Source of the DNA: Bacteroidales bacterium
Lineage (GTDB): Bacteria > Bacteroidota > Bacteroidia > Bacteroidales > P3
Direction of reading: 5' to 3'
Assembly (NCBI GenBank): GCA_017428115.1
Contig: JAFRRK010000074.1
Span: forward strand, 1-54,859
DNA length: 54,859 nt
Part shown: positions 15,338-24,837 of the stretch, one piece after another
Layout of the letters: every line of letters begins with the position of its first letter
Position numbering within the stretch: the stretch's first letter is position 1
The notes under the pieces: generated by a model
The model's input: the letters and a program-made list of their open reading frames with translations, nothing else
What the model was told of the DNA's origin: nothing
Databases searched by the model: none
Translations under genes and position numbers: made by a program

Positions 15338-18300
15338 ATGAAGAAGTATCATCTGATGAACAACATTATAGGCTGGGTGGTCTGCATCGTGGCCTGTACT
15401 GTTTACATCCTTACCGCCGAAGCTACCGCGTCGTGGTGGGACTGCGGCGAGTATATTGCCACGGCAACCAAACTACAGGTGGGTCACCCTCCGGGAGCAC
15501 CATCGTTTCAGTTGATTGGTAGACTTTTTTCGATGTTCTCCTCACCCGAGAATGTGGCTCATGCTGTGAATGTGATGTCGGCAATATGCAGCGGCTTTAC
15601 TATCTTGTTCCTGTTTTGGGGTATTACACTTTTGGGTAAGCACCTCTTGCCCGACCCCAAGAACCCAGATATCAAAGACCCTCGCACTTGGGGCGTGTTT
15701 GCTGCTGGCATAGTAGGGGCACTGGCCTACACGTTCAGCGACACGTTTTGGTTTTCTGCTGTCGAAGGTGAGGTTTATGCCATGTCGTCGTTTTTTACGG
15801 CGGTAGTGTTTTGGGCTATACTTAAATGGGAGGAACAGGCTGACGATCCTCATTCGTTGCGTTGGCTTGTTCTGATATGCCTGCTGGTGGGTATTGCTAT
15901 CGGTGTTCACTTGTTGAACTTGCTGACTGTTCCTGCTATCGTGTATGTGGTATATTTCCGTAAGTGGGAGAAAACTACCGTAAAGGGCTTCATCTGGAGT
16001 GGCGTAATCTCAGTAGTATTGCTTGCATTGATTCTGTGGGGTATCATACCTGGTATCGTGAATGTGGATTCGGCCTTTGATGTATTCTTTGTCAATACAT
16101 TGGGCTTGCCTTTCAATACCGGCACGGTGTTTTTCTTCCTGCTTTTGTTGGCAGCTGTGGTGTGGGGTTTGTGGTACACCTCACCCAAGAAGAAGAATAT
16201 GCCTGTCGTCAACGCCTCTGTGCTAGGCTTTATGATGCTGGTGATTGGCTATTCGACCTTCTTCCTACTGGTGATTAGGTCTAATACCAATACACCTTTG
16301 AATGAGAATGCCCCCAAAGATGCTGTGGCCATGCGAGCCTATCTGGGTCGTGAACAGTATGGTGATACACCCCTCTTCTCAGGCCAGTACTATACTGCAG
16401 GAGACCCTGTGGACGCTAAGATTGGCTACACTAAGTATGTGCGTGGCAAGGATGAGAAAGGCAAGGATAAGTATATTCCCGCCTCCTATCAGCAGAAGTT
16501 TGTCTACCGCCAAAATCATACGGGATTGTTCCCCCGTATGTATAGCAACGACAACGACCGCCGTCACCCGCAGTTCTACGAATACTGGGCTGGAAAGGTC
16601 CGTGGCGACCATAAGCCTTCGTCGGCTCAGAATATCAAGTATTTCAATGGCTATCAGATGGGTTGGATGTACTGGCGTTACTTCATGTGGAACTTTGCAG
16701 GACGACAGAACGACATACAGGGCCATTACTTCAACGACGATGGTACACGCGACTACATGAATGGCAACTGGATAAGCGGCATCAAAGCCATCGACCAGGC
16801 TCGTCTCGGACCTCAGGACAACCTGCCTGATCACATGAAGGACAACAAGGCTCGCAATGTATACTATATGCTTCCGTTGTTGTTGGGTTTGATGGGTTTG
16901 GTATACCATGTGATGAAAAATAAGAAAGATGCCTTTATCGTGTTTATCATGTTTTTCATGACGGGTATCGCTATTGGTATCTATCTGAATATGCCTCCTC
17001 GCCAGCCCCGTGAAAGAGACTATGCCTTTGTGGGTTCGTTCAGTTTCTTTGCAATCTGGATAGGTTTGGGTGTGATGGCGTTGGCCGACTGGCTGACTCA
17101 GCTCTTAAAGAAAGAAAAGCTGTATAAGTTTGTCATGCCCGTGGTGTTTGTGGTGTGTATGTTGTGCGTGCCAGTTCTGATGGCTAACGAGAACTGGGAC
17201 GACCACGACCGCTCGCAGAAATATGCAGCCCGTGACTTTGCCAAGAATTATCTGGCCTCGGTCGACAAGAATGGCATTTTGATTACCTTTGGCGACAACG
17301 ACACATTCCCTCTGTGGTATGTACAGGAGGTAGAAGGGTTCCGCACCGATGTGCGCATTTTGAACTATACACTCTCGGGTATGCATTGGTATGTGGAGCA
17401 GCTGTACAACCGTATCTACGATTCCGACCCAGTGGCGTTTACTCTGCCTAAAGAGTTTTATGGCTTGGGACAGGATATGGTGTATATCCAAGACAAGACG
17501 ACCGAATATTTCGAGGTATCAGATGTGTTGGCCTTGTTGCGCGACCATCCCGAACGTTTCAAGGCTCGCAGTGGCCGTGGCGAAGAGGTGTATGTTCTGC
17601 CTACCAGCCGTTTCAAAATCACTCTTGATATTCCTAAGTTGGTAAAAATGGGTGTGATACCTGCCAATATGGCCGACCAGATTGACCCCGAAATCAAATG
17701 GCAGATTAATAAGGGTAACCTATTCCGCCATGAGTTGATGATTCTTGACATTATCGGAACCAATCGTTTTGAGCGCGACATCAACATCATGAACCCAAGC
17801 TATATACAGCGTGTGTTCACTCCTATCCGCAGTTATTGTGTCCAGGACGGTATGAACTACAAGTTGACTCCATATCAGTCTCGGGTGGTTCAGCCTGTAT
17901 TGTTCGACAAGCGTGAGAATAGATATTCCTTGCAGACCTTCACTGAGGAGACTTACGACTTTTTCCTCAACGGTTACAAAGGCGACGACGGTGAGATGCA
18001 CCCACTTGAGTGGGGCAACCTCAATGCCGACATTTATGTCGACCCTGTCAGCATCAATATGGGCACTGTCCAGCGCCAGACCTTCTGTGTGGCAGCACGC
18101 GAGCTGCTGGAGAAAGGCGACACTGTGCGTGCTCGTAAGATGTTGGAGCTGAACGATGAATACTTCCCTGAGAAGAATTTCGTATACGACAAGTACAGCA
18201 TGATGATGGTCGACCTCTACTGCGATGTGTATGGCAAGGAGCGTGCTACTCAAATATGGGATAGTATCTTCAAGTATTATAGTCAAGACTTGGCTTACTA

Positions 18301-18466
18301 CTCGCAATACACTGGCACAGCCAAGGCCGCAGGTGTAGGCAATCTGCTTCAAGAAACTGCACAACTGCTTTATGGCTTGAACCAATTGGCAGAGCAGGTG
18401 CTGCATGACGAAGGCAGGGCAGCCCAGTGCATGTCGCTTCTGGAACAGCAAGGCTATCGTATGTAA
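15338..18466 (+). CDS. DUF2723 membrane protein (probable GT-C glycosyltransferase)
   Basis: 1042 residues. The N-terminal half has many membrane segments and the family signature TAEATASWWDCGEYIATATK and VGHPPGAPSFQLIGRLFSMF (residues 26-68), typical of DUF2723, a GT-C fold group thought to act in protein O-glycosylation in Bacteroidota. The Asp and Glu of DCGEY sit where GT-C enzymes hold a catalytic acid. The C-terminal half is soluble and ends in a helical, TPR-like region (LEKGDTVRARKMLELNDEYF). The glycosylation role is from family knowledge, not from the sequence. The small gene at 18487 follows after 20 bp. Confidence 0.88.
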   Translation: MKKYHLMNNIIGWVVCIVACTVYILTAEATASWWDCGEYIATATKLQVGHPPGAPSFQLIGRLFSMFSSPENVAHAVNVMSAICSGFTILFLFWGITLLGKHLLPDPKNPDIKDPRTWGVFAAGIVGALAYTFSDTFWFSAVEGEVYAMSSFFTAVVFWAILKWEEQADDPHSLRWLVLICLLVGIAIGVHLLNLLTVPAIVYVVYFRKWEKTTVKGFIWSGVISVVLLALILWGIIPGIVNVDSAFDVFFVNTLGLPFNTGTVFFFLLLLAAVVWGLWYTSPKKKNMPVVNASVLGFMMLVIGYSTFFLLVIRSNTNTPLNENAPKDAVAMRAYLGREQYGDTPLFSGQYYTAGDPVDAKIGYTKYVRGKDEKGKDKYIPASYQQKFVYRQNHTGLFPRMYSNDNDRRHPQFYEYWAGKVRGDHKPSSAQNIKYFNGYQMGWMYWRYFMWNFAGRQNDIQGHYFNDDGTRDYMNGNWISGIKAIDQARLGPQDNLPDHMKDNKARNVYYMLPLLLGLMGLVYHVMKNKKDAFIVFIMFFMTGIAIGIYLNMPPRQPRERDYAFVGSFSFFAIWIGLGVMALADWLTQLLKKEKLYKFVMPVVFVVCMLCVPVLMANENWDDHDRSQKYAARDFAKNYLASVDKNGILITFGDNDTFPLWYVQEVEGFRTDVRILNYTLSGMHWYVEQLYNRIYDSDPVAFTLPKEFYGLGQDMVYIQDKTTEYFEVSDVLALLRDHPERFKARSGRGEEVYVLPTSRFKITLDIPKLVKMGVIPANMADQIDPEIKWQINKGNLFRHELMILDIIGTNRFERDINIMNPSYIQRVFTPIRSYCVQDGMNYKLTPYQSRVVQPVLFDKRENRYSLQTFTEETYDFFLNGYKGDDGEMHPLEWGNLNADIYVDPVSINMGTVQRQTFCVAARELLEKGDTVRARKMLELNDEYFPEKNFVYDKYSMMMVDLYCDVYGKERATQIWDSIFKYYSQDLAYYSQYTGTAKAAGVGNLLQETAQLLYGLNQLAEQVLHDEGRAAQCMSLLEQQGYRM

Positions 18467-18486
18467 TACAACAAAGATTATCGATA

Positions 18487-18747
18487 ATGAAGAGCATCCG
18501 CTCAAAGGCAAAGAAGAAAAAAATCAGCATTACCCTCCCCGAGTGGGAGGGTGAACTGCTGAAAGCTTATGCCAAGGTGCATGCTACTACCTGTCCGGCA
18601 GCGGCTCACAAGATGGTGCGTGCAGCTCTGCGTCAATTTAAGGCAGAACATAGCTCATTGGCTAAGACTGAGCCCAAGAATCAACTCAACATTTTCGATT
18701 CGATACAGGTGGACATTTTTAACAACACCTCAAGAACAAGTGAATAA
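18487..18747 (+). CDS. Small basic protein, ribbon-helix-helix-like
   Basis: 86 residues from ATG at 18487. A very basic start (KSIRSKAKKKK) is followed by a short strand (ISITLPEWE) and two helices (GELLKAYAKVH and AAHKMVRAALRQFKAE), the order seen in ribbon-helix-helix DNA-binding proteins. The tail (NQLNIFDSIQVDIFN) is unlike a toxin-binding tail I know. It sits 20 bp after the DUF2723 gene and 18 bp before atpB, so it is probably expressed with both. No toxin gene is next to it. It could be a small regulator of this operon or a nucleic-acid-binding protein; the function is unknown. Confidence 0.55.
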   Translation: MKSIRSKAKKKKISITLPEWEGELLKAYAKVHATTCPAAAHKMVRAALRQFKAEHSSLAKTEPKNQLNIFDSIQVDIFNNTSRTSE

Positions 18748-18765
18748 TCCCAAACAAATAACACT

Positions 18766-19971
18766 ATGAGACGTATATCCTGTTTATTTTTGACATTGGC
18801 AATGGCATTGGGAATGTCGGCAAACGCCCAAGATTTTATTGAGCTGGCTGCCGACGAATCGCTCGCCCAAGAGTTTGTAGCCTCTGACGACTTCGAGAGT
18901 GAAGACCCCTTTGCCGAGGAACTTGTGGCTGAGGAAGAGGGGGAAGAGGAAGCTTTCAATCCTGGCTCAACCATTATCGGCCATGTCACCGATGCCCATT
19001 CGTGGCATATGTTCGACTATTTCAGCAAGGATGGACAAGAGCATGCTGTAGCCATCCCCTTGCCGGTAATACTTATCAATGATGGACATCTTGATATCTT
19101 CATGTCTTCCAAGTTCCACCATGGCCATGCCGACTACAAGGGTTATCGCCTTGTGGGTGGGGGGTTGGAGAAAGAGGAGATTGTCTGCGTTGATGATGCC
19201 GGCAACCTCTTGACTGACGAATCGGGCAACACGCTGAAACCCATTGACCTCTCTATAACCAAGGTTCCTGCAGCCATCATGATTATTGTGGTTTTGCTCA
19301 TTGTCATTGTGATGATTGCTAAAAAAGGTTATCAGAAGCGCGAAAATCAGGCTCCCAAGGGACTCCAATCTCTGGTAGAGATGCTTGTGGTGTTCGTGCG
19401 AGACGATATTGTGAGGCCCATGATTGGTGAAAAGCATTATGAGAAATACCTTCCCTACATGCTTACCCTGTTTTTCTTCATCTTTTTTAGCAACTGTATG
19501 GGGCTCATCCCCTTCTTCCCCGCAGGTGCCAATGTTACGGGAAATATCGCCATTACTGCCACCCTTGCGTTCATCACCTTCTTTATCACCAATCTTAGTG
19601 GCAACAAACATTATTGGGTCGACATCTTCAATACTCCAGGTGTCCCTGCTTGGTTAAAGATTTTCCCCCTTATGCCTGTTGTCGAATTGGTGGGTGTCTT
19701 CACCAAGCCAATAGTGCTTATGATACGACTTTTTGCTAACATGACGGCTGGTCACATCGTCATTCTTGGCTTCGTGGTGCTTATCTTCATCTTTAGCAAC
19801 ACCATCTCAATGGGTGTGGGTGCCGGCGTATCGGTCATTTCTGTCATCTTTAGTGTGTTTATTAGCGTTTTGGAATGCCTTGTGGCATACATCCAGGCGT
19901 TTGTCTTCACCATGCTGTCATCACTCTATATCGGCATGGCCGTGCAGGAACCCCACCATGCCGAAGCTTAA
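18766..19971 (+). CDS. atpB: F0F1 ATP synthase subunit a
   Basis: Membrane subunit that forms the proton half-channels of the F0 sector. 401 residues, long for the family because of an N-terminal signal peptide (MRRISCLFLTLAMALGMSANA) and an acidic periplasmic stretch (about residues 22-65), as in other Bacteroidota versions. The key Arg that faces the c-ring is in MIRLFANMTAGHIVIL, and the last helices contain LECLVAYIQAFVFTMLSSLY. The usual partners atpE, atpF and atpH do not follow; pgk does, after 35 bp. So subunit a is separated from the rest of the ATP synthase genes here. Confidence 0.95.
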   Translation: MRRISCLFLTLAMALGMSANAQDFIELAADESLAQEFVASDDFESEDPFAEELVAEEEGEEEAFNPGSTIIGHVTDAHSWHMFDYFSKDGQEHAVAIPLPVILINDGHLDIFMSSKFHHGHADYKGYRLVGGGLEKEEIVCVDDAGNLLTDESGNTLKPIDLSITKVPAAIMIIVVLLIVIVMIAKKGYQKRENQAPKGLQSLVEMLVVFVRDDIVRPMIGEKHYEKYLPYMLTLFFFIFFSNCMGLIPFFPAGANVTGNIAITATLAFITFFITNLSGNKHYWVDIFNTPGVPAWLKIFPLMPVVELVGVFTKPIVLMIRLFANMTAGHIVILGFVVLIFIFSNTISMGVGAGVSVISVIFSVFISVLECLVAYIQAFVFTMLSSLYIGMAVQEPHHAEA

Positions 19972-20006
19972 TATAGTGCAATAATAATCCAATAAAACAT
20001 ATCATT

Positions 20007-21203
20007 ATGAAATCCATCAAAGATGTCAATTTCAAAGGTCGCAAAGTCCTTTTGCGTGTCGATTTCAACGTCCCAATGGACGATAACAAACATATCACTG
20101 ACGACACCCGCATGCGCGAGTCGTTACCCACCATCAACAAACTGCTTGCCGATGGTGCCGCCATCATCATCATGGCTCACTTTGGCCGTCCCAAAAAAGG
20201 TGGCTTTGAGCCTGAACTGACTCTTGAGCCTGTTGCCAAGTATCTCGAGACACTTATCAATCGTCCCGTTCTCTTCACCCAGTCGTTGCTGGGTGAGGGC
20301 AAGGTGGAACAGATGGCCAAAGACCTGAAGGATGGCGAAGTGATGTTGCTCGAGAACATCCGCTTCTATCCTGAGGAGACTAAAGGTGGTGTAGAATTGG
20401 CCGAGCAACTGGCCAAGCTGGGCGACTGCTACATCAACGATGCTTTTGGTGCTGCTCACCGCGAGCACAGCTCCACGGCTGTGATAGCCCGTTTCTTCCC
20501 CAACGATAAGTATTTCGGCTTCCTCATGGAAAATGAGGTACGCAACCTCGAAAAACTGATGCAGAATCCTCCTCGTCCCTTCACCGCCATCATCGGTGGC
20601 AGCAAGGTGAGCAGCAAGATTGGCATCCTCGAGAACCTTATCGACAAGGTCGACAATATGATTATCATCGGCGGCATGCGCTACACCTTCACCAAAGCCC
20701 TCGGCGGCAAGATTGGCAACAGCATCTGCGAAGACGATAAGATGGACCTGGCCCTTGAGCTGATGAAGAAAATGGATGCCCACGGCGTGAAGTACTACCT
20801 ACCTGTCGACAGCGTCATTGGCGACAAATTCGGCAACGATGCCAACACTCAGATAGTGCCCAGTGGTGAAGTGCCCGACGGTTGGGAGAGCATGGACTGC
20901 GGTCCCGAGAGCTGCAAGGCCATCCGCGACATCATCATGGCCTCCAAGACCATCCTCTGGAACGGTCCTGCCGGTGTCTTTGAACTAAGCACTTTTGCTA
21001 AGGGTACCAACGAGATTGCTCTAAGTGTTGCCGATGCATGCAAGCATGGTTGCTTTGCGGCCGTTGGCGGTGGCGACAGTGTGGCAGCAGTCAAGCAGAT
21101 GGGACTCGCCGACCAGATGAGCTATGTCTCCACTGGTGGTGGCGCCATGTTGGAATACCTCGAAGGCAAAGTGCTTCCTGGCATTAAGGCCATTCAGGAC
21201 TAA
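20007..21203 (+). CDS. pgk: Phosphoglycerate kinase
   Basis: Glycolytic enzyme that transfers phosphate from 1,3-bisphosphoglycerate to ADP. 398 residues, full length. Signatures: LLRVDFNVPMDD (near residue 15), the substrate-binding MAHFGRPKKG, GAAHREHSSTA, and the nucleotide-binding GGSKVSSKIGIL and GGGDSVAAVKQMG. It follows atpB by 35 bp and is probably cotranscribed. A large hairpin with a T-run follows the stop. Confidence 0.97.
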   Translation: MKSIKDVNFKGRKVLLRVDFNVPMDDNKHITDDTRMRESLPTINKLLADGAAIIIMAHFGRPKKGGFEPELTLEPVAKYLETLINRPVLFTQSLLGEGKVEQMAKDLKDGEVMLLENIRFYPEETKGGVELAEQLAKLGDCYINDAFGAAHREHSSTAVIARFFPNDKYFGFLMENEVRNLEKLMQNPPRPFTAIIGGSKVSSKIGILENLIDKVDNMIIIGGMRYTFTKALGGKIGNSICEDDKMDLALELMKKMDAHGVKYYLPVDSVIGDKFGNDANTQIVPSGEVPDGWESMDCGPESCKAIRDIIMASKTILWNGPAGVFELSTFAKGTNEIALSVADACKHGCFAAVGGGDSVAAVKQMGLADQMSYVSTGGGAMLEYLEGKVLPGIKAIQD

Positions 21204-21225
21204 TTATTCATTTGCTTCAATTACT

Positions 21226-21304
21226 GAATTGAAAAAGGGGGATTGAGGATTAGCAGCCATGCTTTAATAATTCTCAATCCCTTTTTTTCAATTCTTTTTT
21301 TTTT
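21226..21304 (+). terminator. Long imperfect hairpin with T-run after pgk, reaching the ygiQ-type start codon
   Basis: Left arm from GAATTGAAAAAGGGGGATTG (21226-21245) pairs with the right arm CAATCCCTTTTTTTCAATTC (21275-21294), followed by a run of T to 21304. It is a good intrinsic terminator for pgk. The ATG of the next gene lies at 21307, so its translation start region lies within or just after the hairpin. The centre contains TAATAATTCTCAAT, related to the insert in the RlmI-like gene (30584-30597). Confidence 0.7.
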
Positions 21305-21306
21305 AG

Positions 21307-23136
21307 ATGGCTCAATTCTTGCCCATAACACTCGATGAGGTCAAACGTCTCGGCTGGGATGAAGTTGATATTGTCCTTGTAACAGGCGATGCTTATGTCG
21401 ACCACCCCTCTTTTGGCACTGCCGTCATCGGACGGACCCTTGAGGCCGAGGGCTATCGTGTAGCCATTATTCCTCAACCCAATTGGCGCGACGACCTGCG
21501 CGACTTCCGCAAGTTTGGCCGTCCCCGTCTCTTCTTCGGTGTCAATAGCGGTGTCATGGACAGCATGGTCAACCACTACACCGCTGCACGTCGTCTGCGC
21601 CACGACGATGCCTACACCCCTGGTGGTCTGTCGGGCTTCCGTCCCGACCGTGCCACCTATGTCTATACGCGCATCCTCAAACAGCTCTATCCCGATACCC
21701 CCGTCGTCATTGCCGGCATCGAGGCCTCTATGCGCCGTCTGGCACACTACGACTATTGGGACGATAAGCTCTTCCCCAGCATTCTTGCCGACACTCCCGC
21801 CGACTTGCTCAACTACGGCATGGGCGAGCGCACCACCCTCAAGATAGCCCATCTCCTCAACCAGGGCAAAGGCATCGAGGCCTGCCATGCCCTCCCCCAA
21901 GTGGCCTATATCACTAGTAACACTAGTATATCTAGTGATTCTAGTATCTCGAGTATTACTAGTTCTATTAACCCTACTATAGAGCTCCACTCCTACGAAG
22001 AGTGTCTCCGCAGCAAGCGTTTTGAGGCCGAGAACTACCATATCATCGAACAGGAAAGCAATAAGATAGTCTGTGCTACCCTTGTCCAGCGTCATGGTGA
22101 CCGTCTCGTGGTGGTCAATCCTCCCGAACCACCCATGACCACCGAGGAGATTGATGCCTCCTTCGACCTACCCTACACCCGCCTGCCGCATCCCAAATAC
22201 AAGAAGCGCGGCACTGTTCCTGCTTACGAGATGATAAAGAACTCCGTCAACATCCATCGCGGCTGCTTTGGCGGCTGCTCATTCTGCACCATCTCCGCCC
22301 ACCAGGGCAAACAGATTGCCTCCCGTTCCGAAAAATCTATTCTCAAAGAGGTGAAGGTCCTTACCGAGCGCGAAGACTTCAACGGTGTCATCACCGACCT
22401 CGGCGGACCCTCCGCCAATATGTATCGCATGTCGGGCATAAACAAGAAGCTGTGTAAAAAGTGTCCTCGCTACAGCTGCATCCAGCCATCTATCTGTAAA
22501 AACCTTCAGTCCGACCACCGTCCCCTCGTCGACCTCTATAAGAAAGTATCTGCCACCTCCGGCATCAAGCACGTCTATATCGGCAGTGGTATACGCTGCG
22601 ACCTCTTCACACACGATAATCACGGCTGGGATTATTTCCGCCATGTGGTGCTGCACCATGTTAGCGGTCGCCTCAAGGTAGCTCCCGAGCACACCAGCGA
22701 CCATGTGTTGAAACTCATGCGCAAACCCTCCTTCAGCCTTTTCTTACAGACCAAGGCGCAGTTCGACACCATCTGCCGTCAGGCAGGGCTCCGCTACCAG
22801 CTCATCCCTTATTTCATTAGTTCCCATCCCGGATGCCAGCTCCGCGACATGGCCGACCTCGCTGTCGAGATGAAACGCCTCGGCTACCGCCTTGAGCAGA
22901 TACAGGACTTCACCCCCACGCCCATGACCCTCAGCACCGAGATGTACTACACCGGCATCAACCCCGACACAATGCAGCCCGTCTATGTCGCTCGCCGCCC
23001 CGATGAGAAGAAGGCGCAGAACCTCATGTTCTTCTACTACAAGAAAGAGTGCCAGGCAGCCATCCGCCAAGCACTCCACAATCATCACCTTGATAGTTAT
23101 ATCCCTAAAATGGGGTTAAAGAGCTATAAAGTATAA
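21307..23136 (+). CDS. YgiQ family radical SAM protein, with an internal repeat insert
   Basis: 609 residues. The N-terminus (GWDEVDIVLVTGDAYVDHPS) is the conserved YgiQ start, which fixes the ATG at 21307. The radical SAM Cys triad is in CFGGCSFC (near residues 320-327), binding a 4Fe-4S cluster and S-adenosylmethionine. A second Cys-rich segment follows (KLCKKCPRYSCIQPSIC), then the C-terminal DUF3362-like part (PHPKY and VYVARRPDEKKAQ). The substrate of YgiQ proteins is not known. Odd feature: residues about 202-226 are a Ser/Thr/Asn/Ile-rich tract coded by ACTAGT-type repeats (21912-21984), in a region that is short in typical members. Codons on both sides look normal. Confidence 0.92.
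   Translation: MAQFLPITLDEVKRLGWDEVDIVLVTGDAYVDHPSFGTAVIGRTLEAEGYRVAIIPQPNWRDDLRDFRKFGRPRLFFGVNSGVMDSMVNHYTAARRLRHDDAYTPGGLSGFRPDRATYVYTRILKQLYPDTPVVIAGIEASMRRLAHYDYWDDKLFPSILADTPADLLNYGMGERTTLKIAHLLNQGKGIEACHALPQVAYITSNTSISSDSSISSITSSINPTIELHSYEECLRSKRFEAENYHIIEQESNKIVCATLVQRHGDRLVVVNPPEPPMTTEEIDASFDLPYTRLPHPKYKKRGTVPAYEMIKNSVNIHRGCFGGCSFCTISAHQGKQIASRSEKSILKEVKVLTEREDFNGVITDLGGPSANMYRMSGINKKLCKKCPRYSCIQPSICKNLQSDHRPLVDLYKKVSATSGIKHVYIGSGIRCDLFTHDNHGWDYFRHVVLHHVSGRLKVAPEHTSDHVLKLMRKPSFSLFLQTKAQFDTICRQAGLRYQLIPYFISSHPGCQLRDMADLAVEMKRLGYRLEQIQDFTPTPMTLSTEMYYTGINPDTMQPVYVARRPDEKKAQNLMFFYYKKECQAAIRQALHNHHLDSYIPKMGLKSYKV
21912..21984 (+). repeat. CTAGT-rich repeat tract in frame inside the YgiQ gene
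   Basis: About 73 bp with repeated (A)CTAGT motifs: ACTAGTAACACTAGTATATC, then TAGTGATTCTAGTATC, then TATTACTAGTTC. ACTAGT is its own reverse complement, so the tract can form several small hairpins. It codes only Ser, Thr, Asn, Ile and Asp. It lies between the well-conserved segments ALPQVAYI and SYEECLRSKRF. Confidence 0.75.
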
Positions 23137-23274
23137 ATGTCTGTTCGTCATTCCCCTCTGAACTCATTCTCGTTCAACCCCCATTGCCTAATCAATAATT
23201 CTGAAAATATCGTTATTAGATATTTATTTTCTGAACCTATTCTCGTTCAACCCCCATTGGCTTAGCTCGCCTTA
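23137..23274. repeat. 34-bp direct repeat pair between convergent genes
   Basis: Two near-identical copies, 23158-23191 and 23231-23264, share CTGAAC, then ATTCTCGTTCAACCCCCATT and CTTA/CCTA; they differ at a few bases and are 73 bp apart. They fill most of the gap between the convergent YgiQ and YjgR genes. No gene is seen. They may act as a two-way transcript end or be another dispersed small repeat. Confidence 0.65.
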
Positions 23275-24837
23275 TCATTTGCCTTTAAGCAGTCCTCCCA
23301 ACAGTCCGCGTCCTAGTTTGAAGGCGGTGTTCACCAGCTCGCGTTTGGCTTTCTGCTTGGCCATCTTTGAGATGCTGCCCACCAGGCTGTTGTCCTTTTC
23401 GCGTTGACGTTCGCGTTCCTCGGCCTTGCGTTTGCGCTCCTCGGCAGCCTGCTTGCGCTCCTCGGCAGCCTGACGCTTCTCTTCTTCCTTGCGCTGCTTT
23501 TCTTCCTCTTTCTGTTGGGCTGCCAGTTCTTTGGCCTCCTGCTCTTTCTGCAGTTTCTCGGTCAGTATCTCGTAGGCGGATTCTCGGTCGATGGTCTTGT
23601 CGTATTTGCCATACACCATAGAGGTCTGGATGACCCGCTGACGTTCGTCGGGGGTGATGGCACCCGCCTGTCCTTCAGGAGGAAGCACCTTGGCACGTTC
23701 CACCATCGAGGGCATGCCTTTCGAGTCGAGAAACGACACCAACGCCTCGCCCACTGCCATCTCGGTAATCACCTTCGAGGTGTCGAATTCGGGGTTGGTG
23801 CGGAACGAGTCGGCAGCCACCTTCACAGCCTTCTGTTCGTGCGGAGTGTAGGCACGCAGGGCATGCTGCACGCGGTTACCCAATTGCCCCAACACCGTGT
23901 CTGGGATGTCGGCGGGGTTCTGTGTGCAGAAATACACGCCCACACCTTTCGAGCGGATCAGTCGCACTATCTGCTCAATCTTCTCCAGCAGCGACTTGCT
24001 GATGCCGTTGAACAGCATGTGCGCCTCGTCGAAGAAGAACACCAGCTTCGGCTTGTCCAAGTCGCCCACCTCGGGCAGCTGCTCAAACAGCTCGCTCAGC
24101 AGGTAGAGCAAGAACGAGGTGTACACCTTGGGCGAATTGACTATCTGGTCCGATGCCAATATGTTGATAACGCCGCGCCCCTGGCGGGTCTGCATAAAGT
24201 CGAAGATGTCGATTGCGGGTTCGCCAAAAAACTGGTCGCCCCCCTGGTCCTCAAGGCTCAGCAGGCTGCGCTGTATGGCCCCGATGGTGGCAATGCTGAT
24301 GTTGCCGTAGGCGGTGATATACTGTGAGCGGTTGTTGCCCACCTCCTCAAGCATCTTGCGCAGGTCCTTCAGGTCTATCAGCAGCAGTCCTTGGTCGTCG
24401 GCGATGCGGAACACCATGTTCAGCACATCGCTCTGCGTGTCGTTCAGGTCCAGTATGCGGCTCAGCAGTATGGGCCCCATCTCGCTCACCGTGGTGCGCA
24501 GGGGATGCCCCTCCTTGCCCATCACATCCCACACGCATACGGGATAGGCCTTGTATTCAAAGCCGCACTCACGCAGGTGGTTGTCCTCTATGCTTTTCTC
24601 AAAATGCACATTGCCGCCGCCTGCCTGGCTCACGCCCGTGAGGTCGCCCTTGATGTCGGTGGCAAACACCGGCACGCCCATGGCGCTGAATGTTTCGGCT
24701 AGGTTCTGTAGGGTGCAGGTCTTGCCCGTGCCGGTGGCACCGGCTATCAGACCGTGGCGGTTGGCCATTGAGGGGATGATGCCCAGATGCTTCTCGCCGC
24801 TGATGGCGTTAAAAGGAGTACCAGTGTTGTCTATCAT
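23275..24837 (-). CDS. YjgR/DUF853 family HerA-like ATPase
   Basis: 520 residues. N-terminal P-loop: [20 protein letters not shown] (Walker A near residues 30-45). Walker [14 protein letters not shown]. Further marks are [10 protein letters not shown] and [20 protein letters not shown], all standard for DUF853, a HerA/FtsK-like ATPase group with no settled job. From about residue 430 the protein turns into a charged coiled coil built from EERK/EEKR-type repeats, and ends in a Gly/Leu tail ([12 protein letters not shown]). It is transcribed towards the YgiQ gene and stands alone on this strand. Confidence 0.92.
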   Translation of the reverse strand: MIDNTGTPFNAISGEKHLGIIPSMANRHGLIAGATGTGKTCTLQNLAETFSAMGVPVFATDIKGDLTGVSQAGGGNVHFEKSIEDNHLRECGFEYKAYPVCVWDVMGKEGHPLRTTVSEMGPILLSRILDLNDTQSDVLNMVFRIADDQGLLLIDLKDLRKMLEEVGNNRSQYITAYGNISIATIGAIQRSLLSLEDQGGDQFFGEPAIDIFDFMQTRQGRGVINILASDQIVNSPKVYTSFLLYLLSELFEQLPEVGDLDKPKLVFFFDEAHMLFNGISKSLLEKIEQIVRLIRSKGVGVYFCTQNPADIPDTVLGQLGNRVQHALRAYTPHEQKAVKVAADSFRTNPEFDTSKVITEMAVGEALVSFLDSKGMPSMVERAKVLPPEGQAGAITPDERQRVIQTSMVYGKYDKTIDRESAYEILTEKLQKEQEAKELAAQQKEEEKQRKEEEKRQAAEERKQAAEERKRKAEERERQREKDNSLVGSISKMAKQKAKRELVNTAFKLGRGLLGGLLKGK

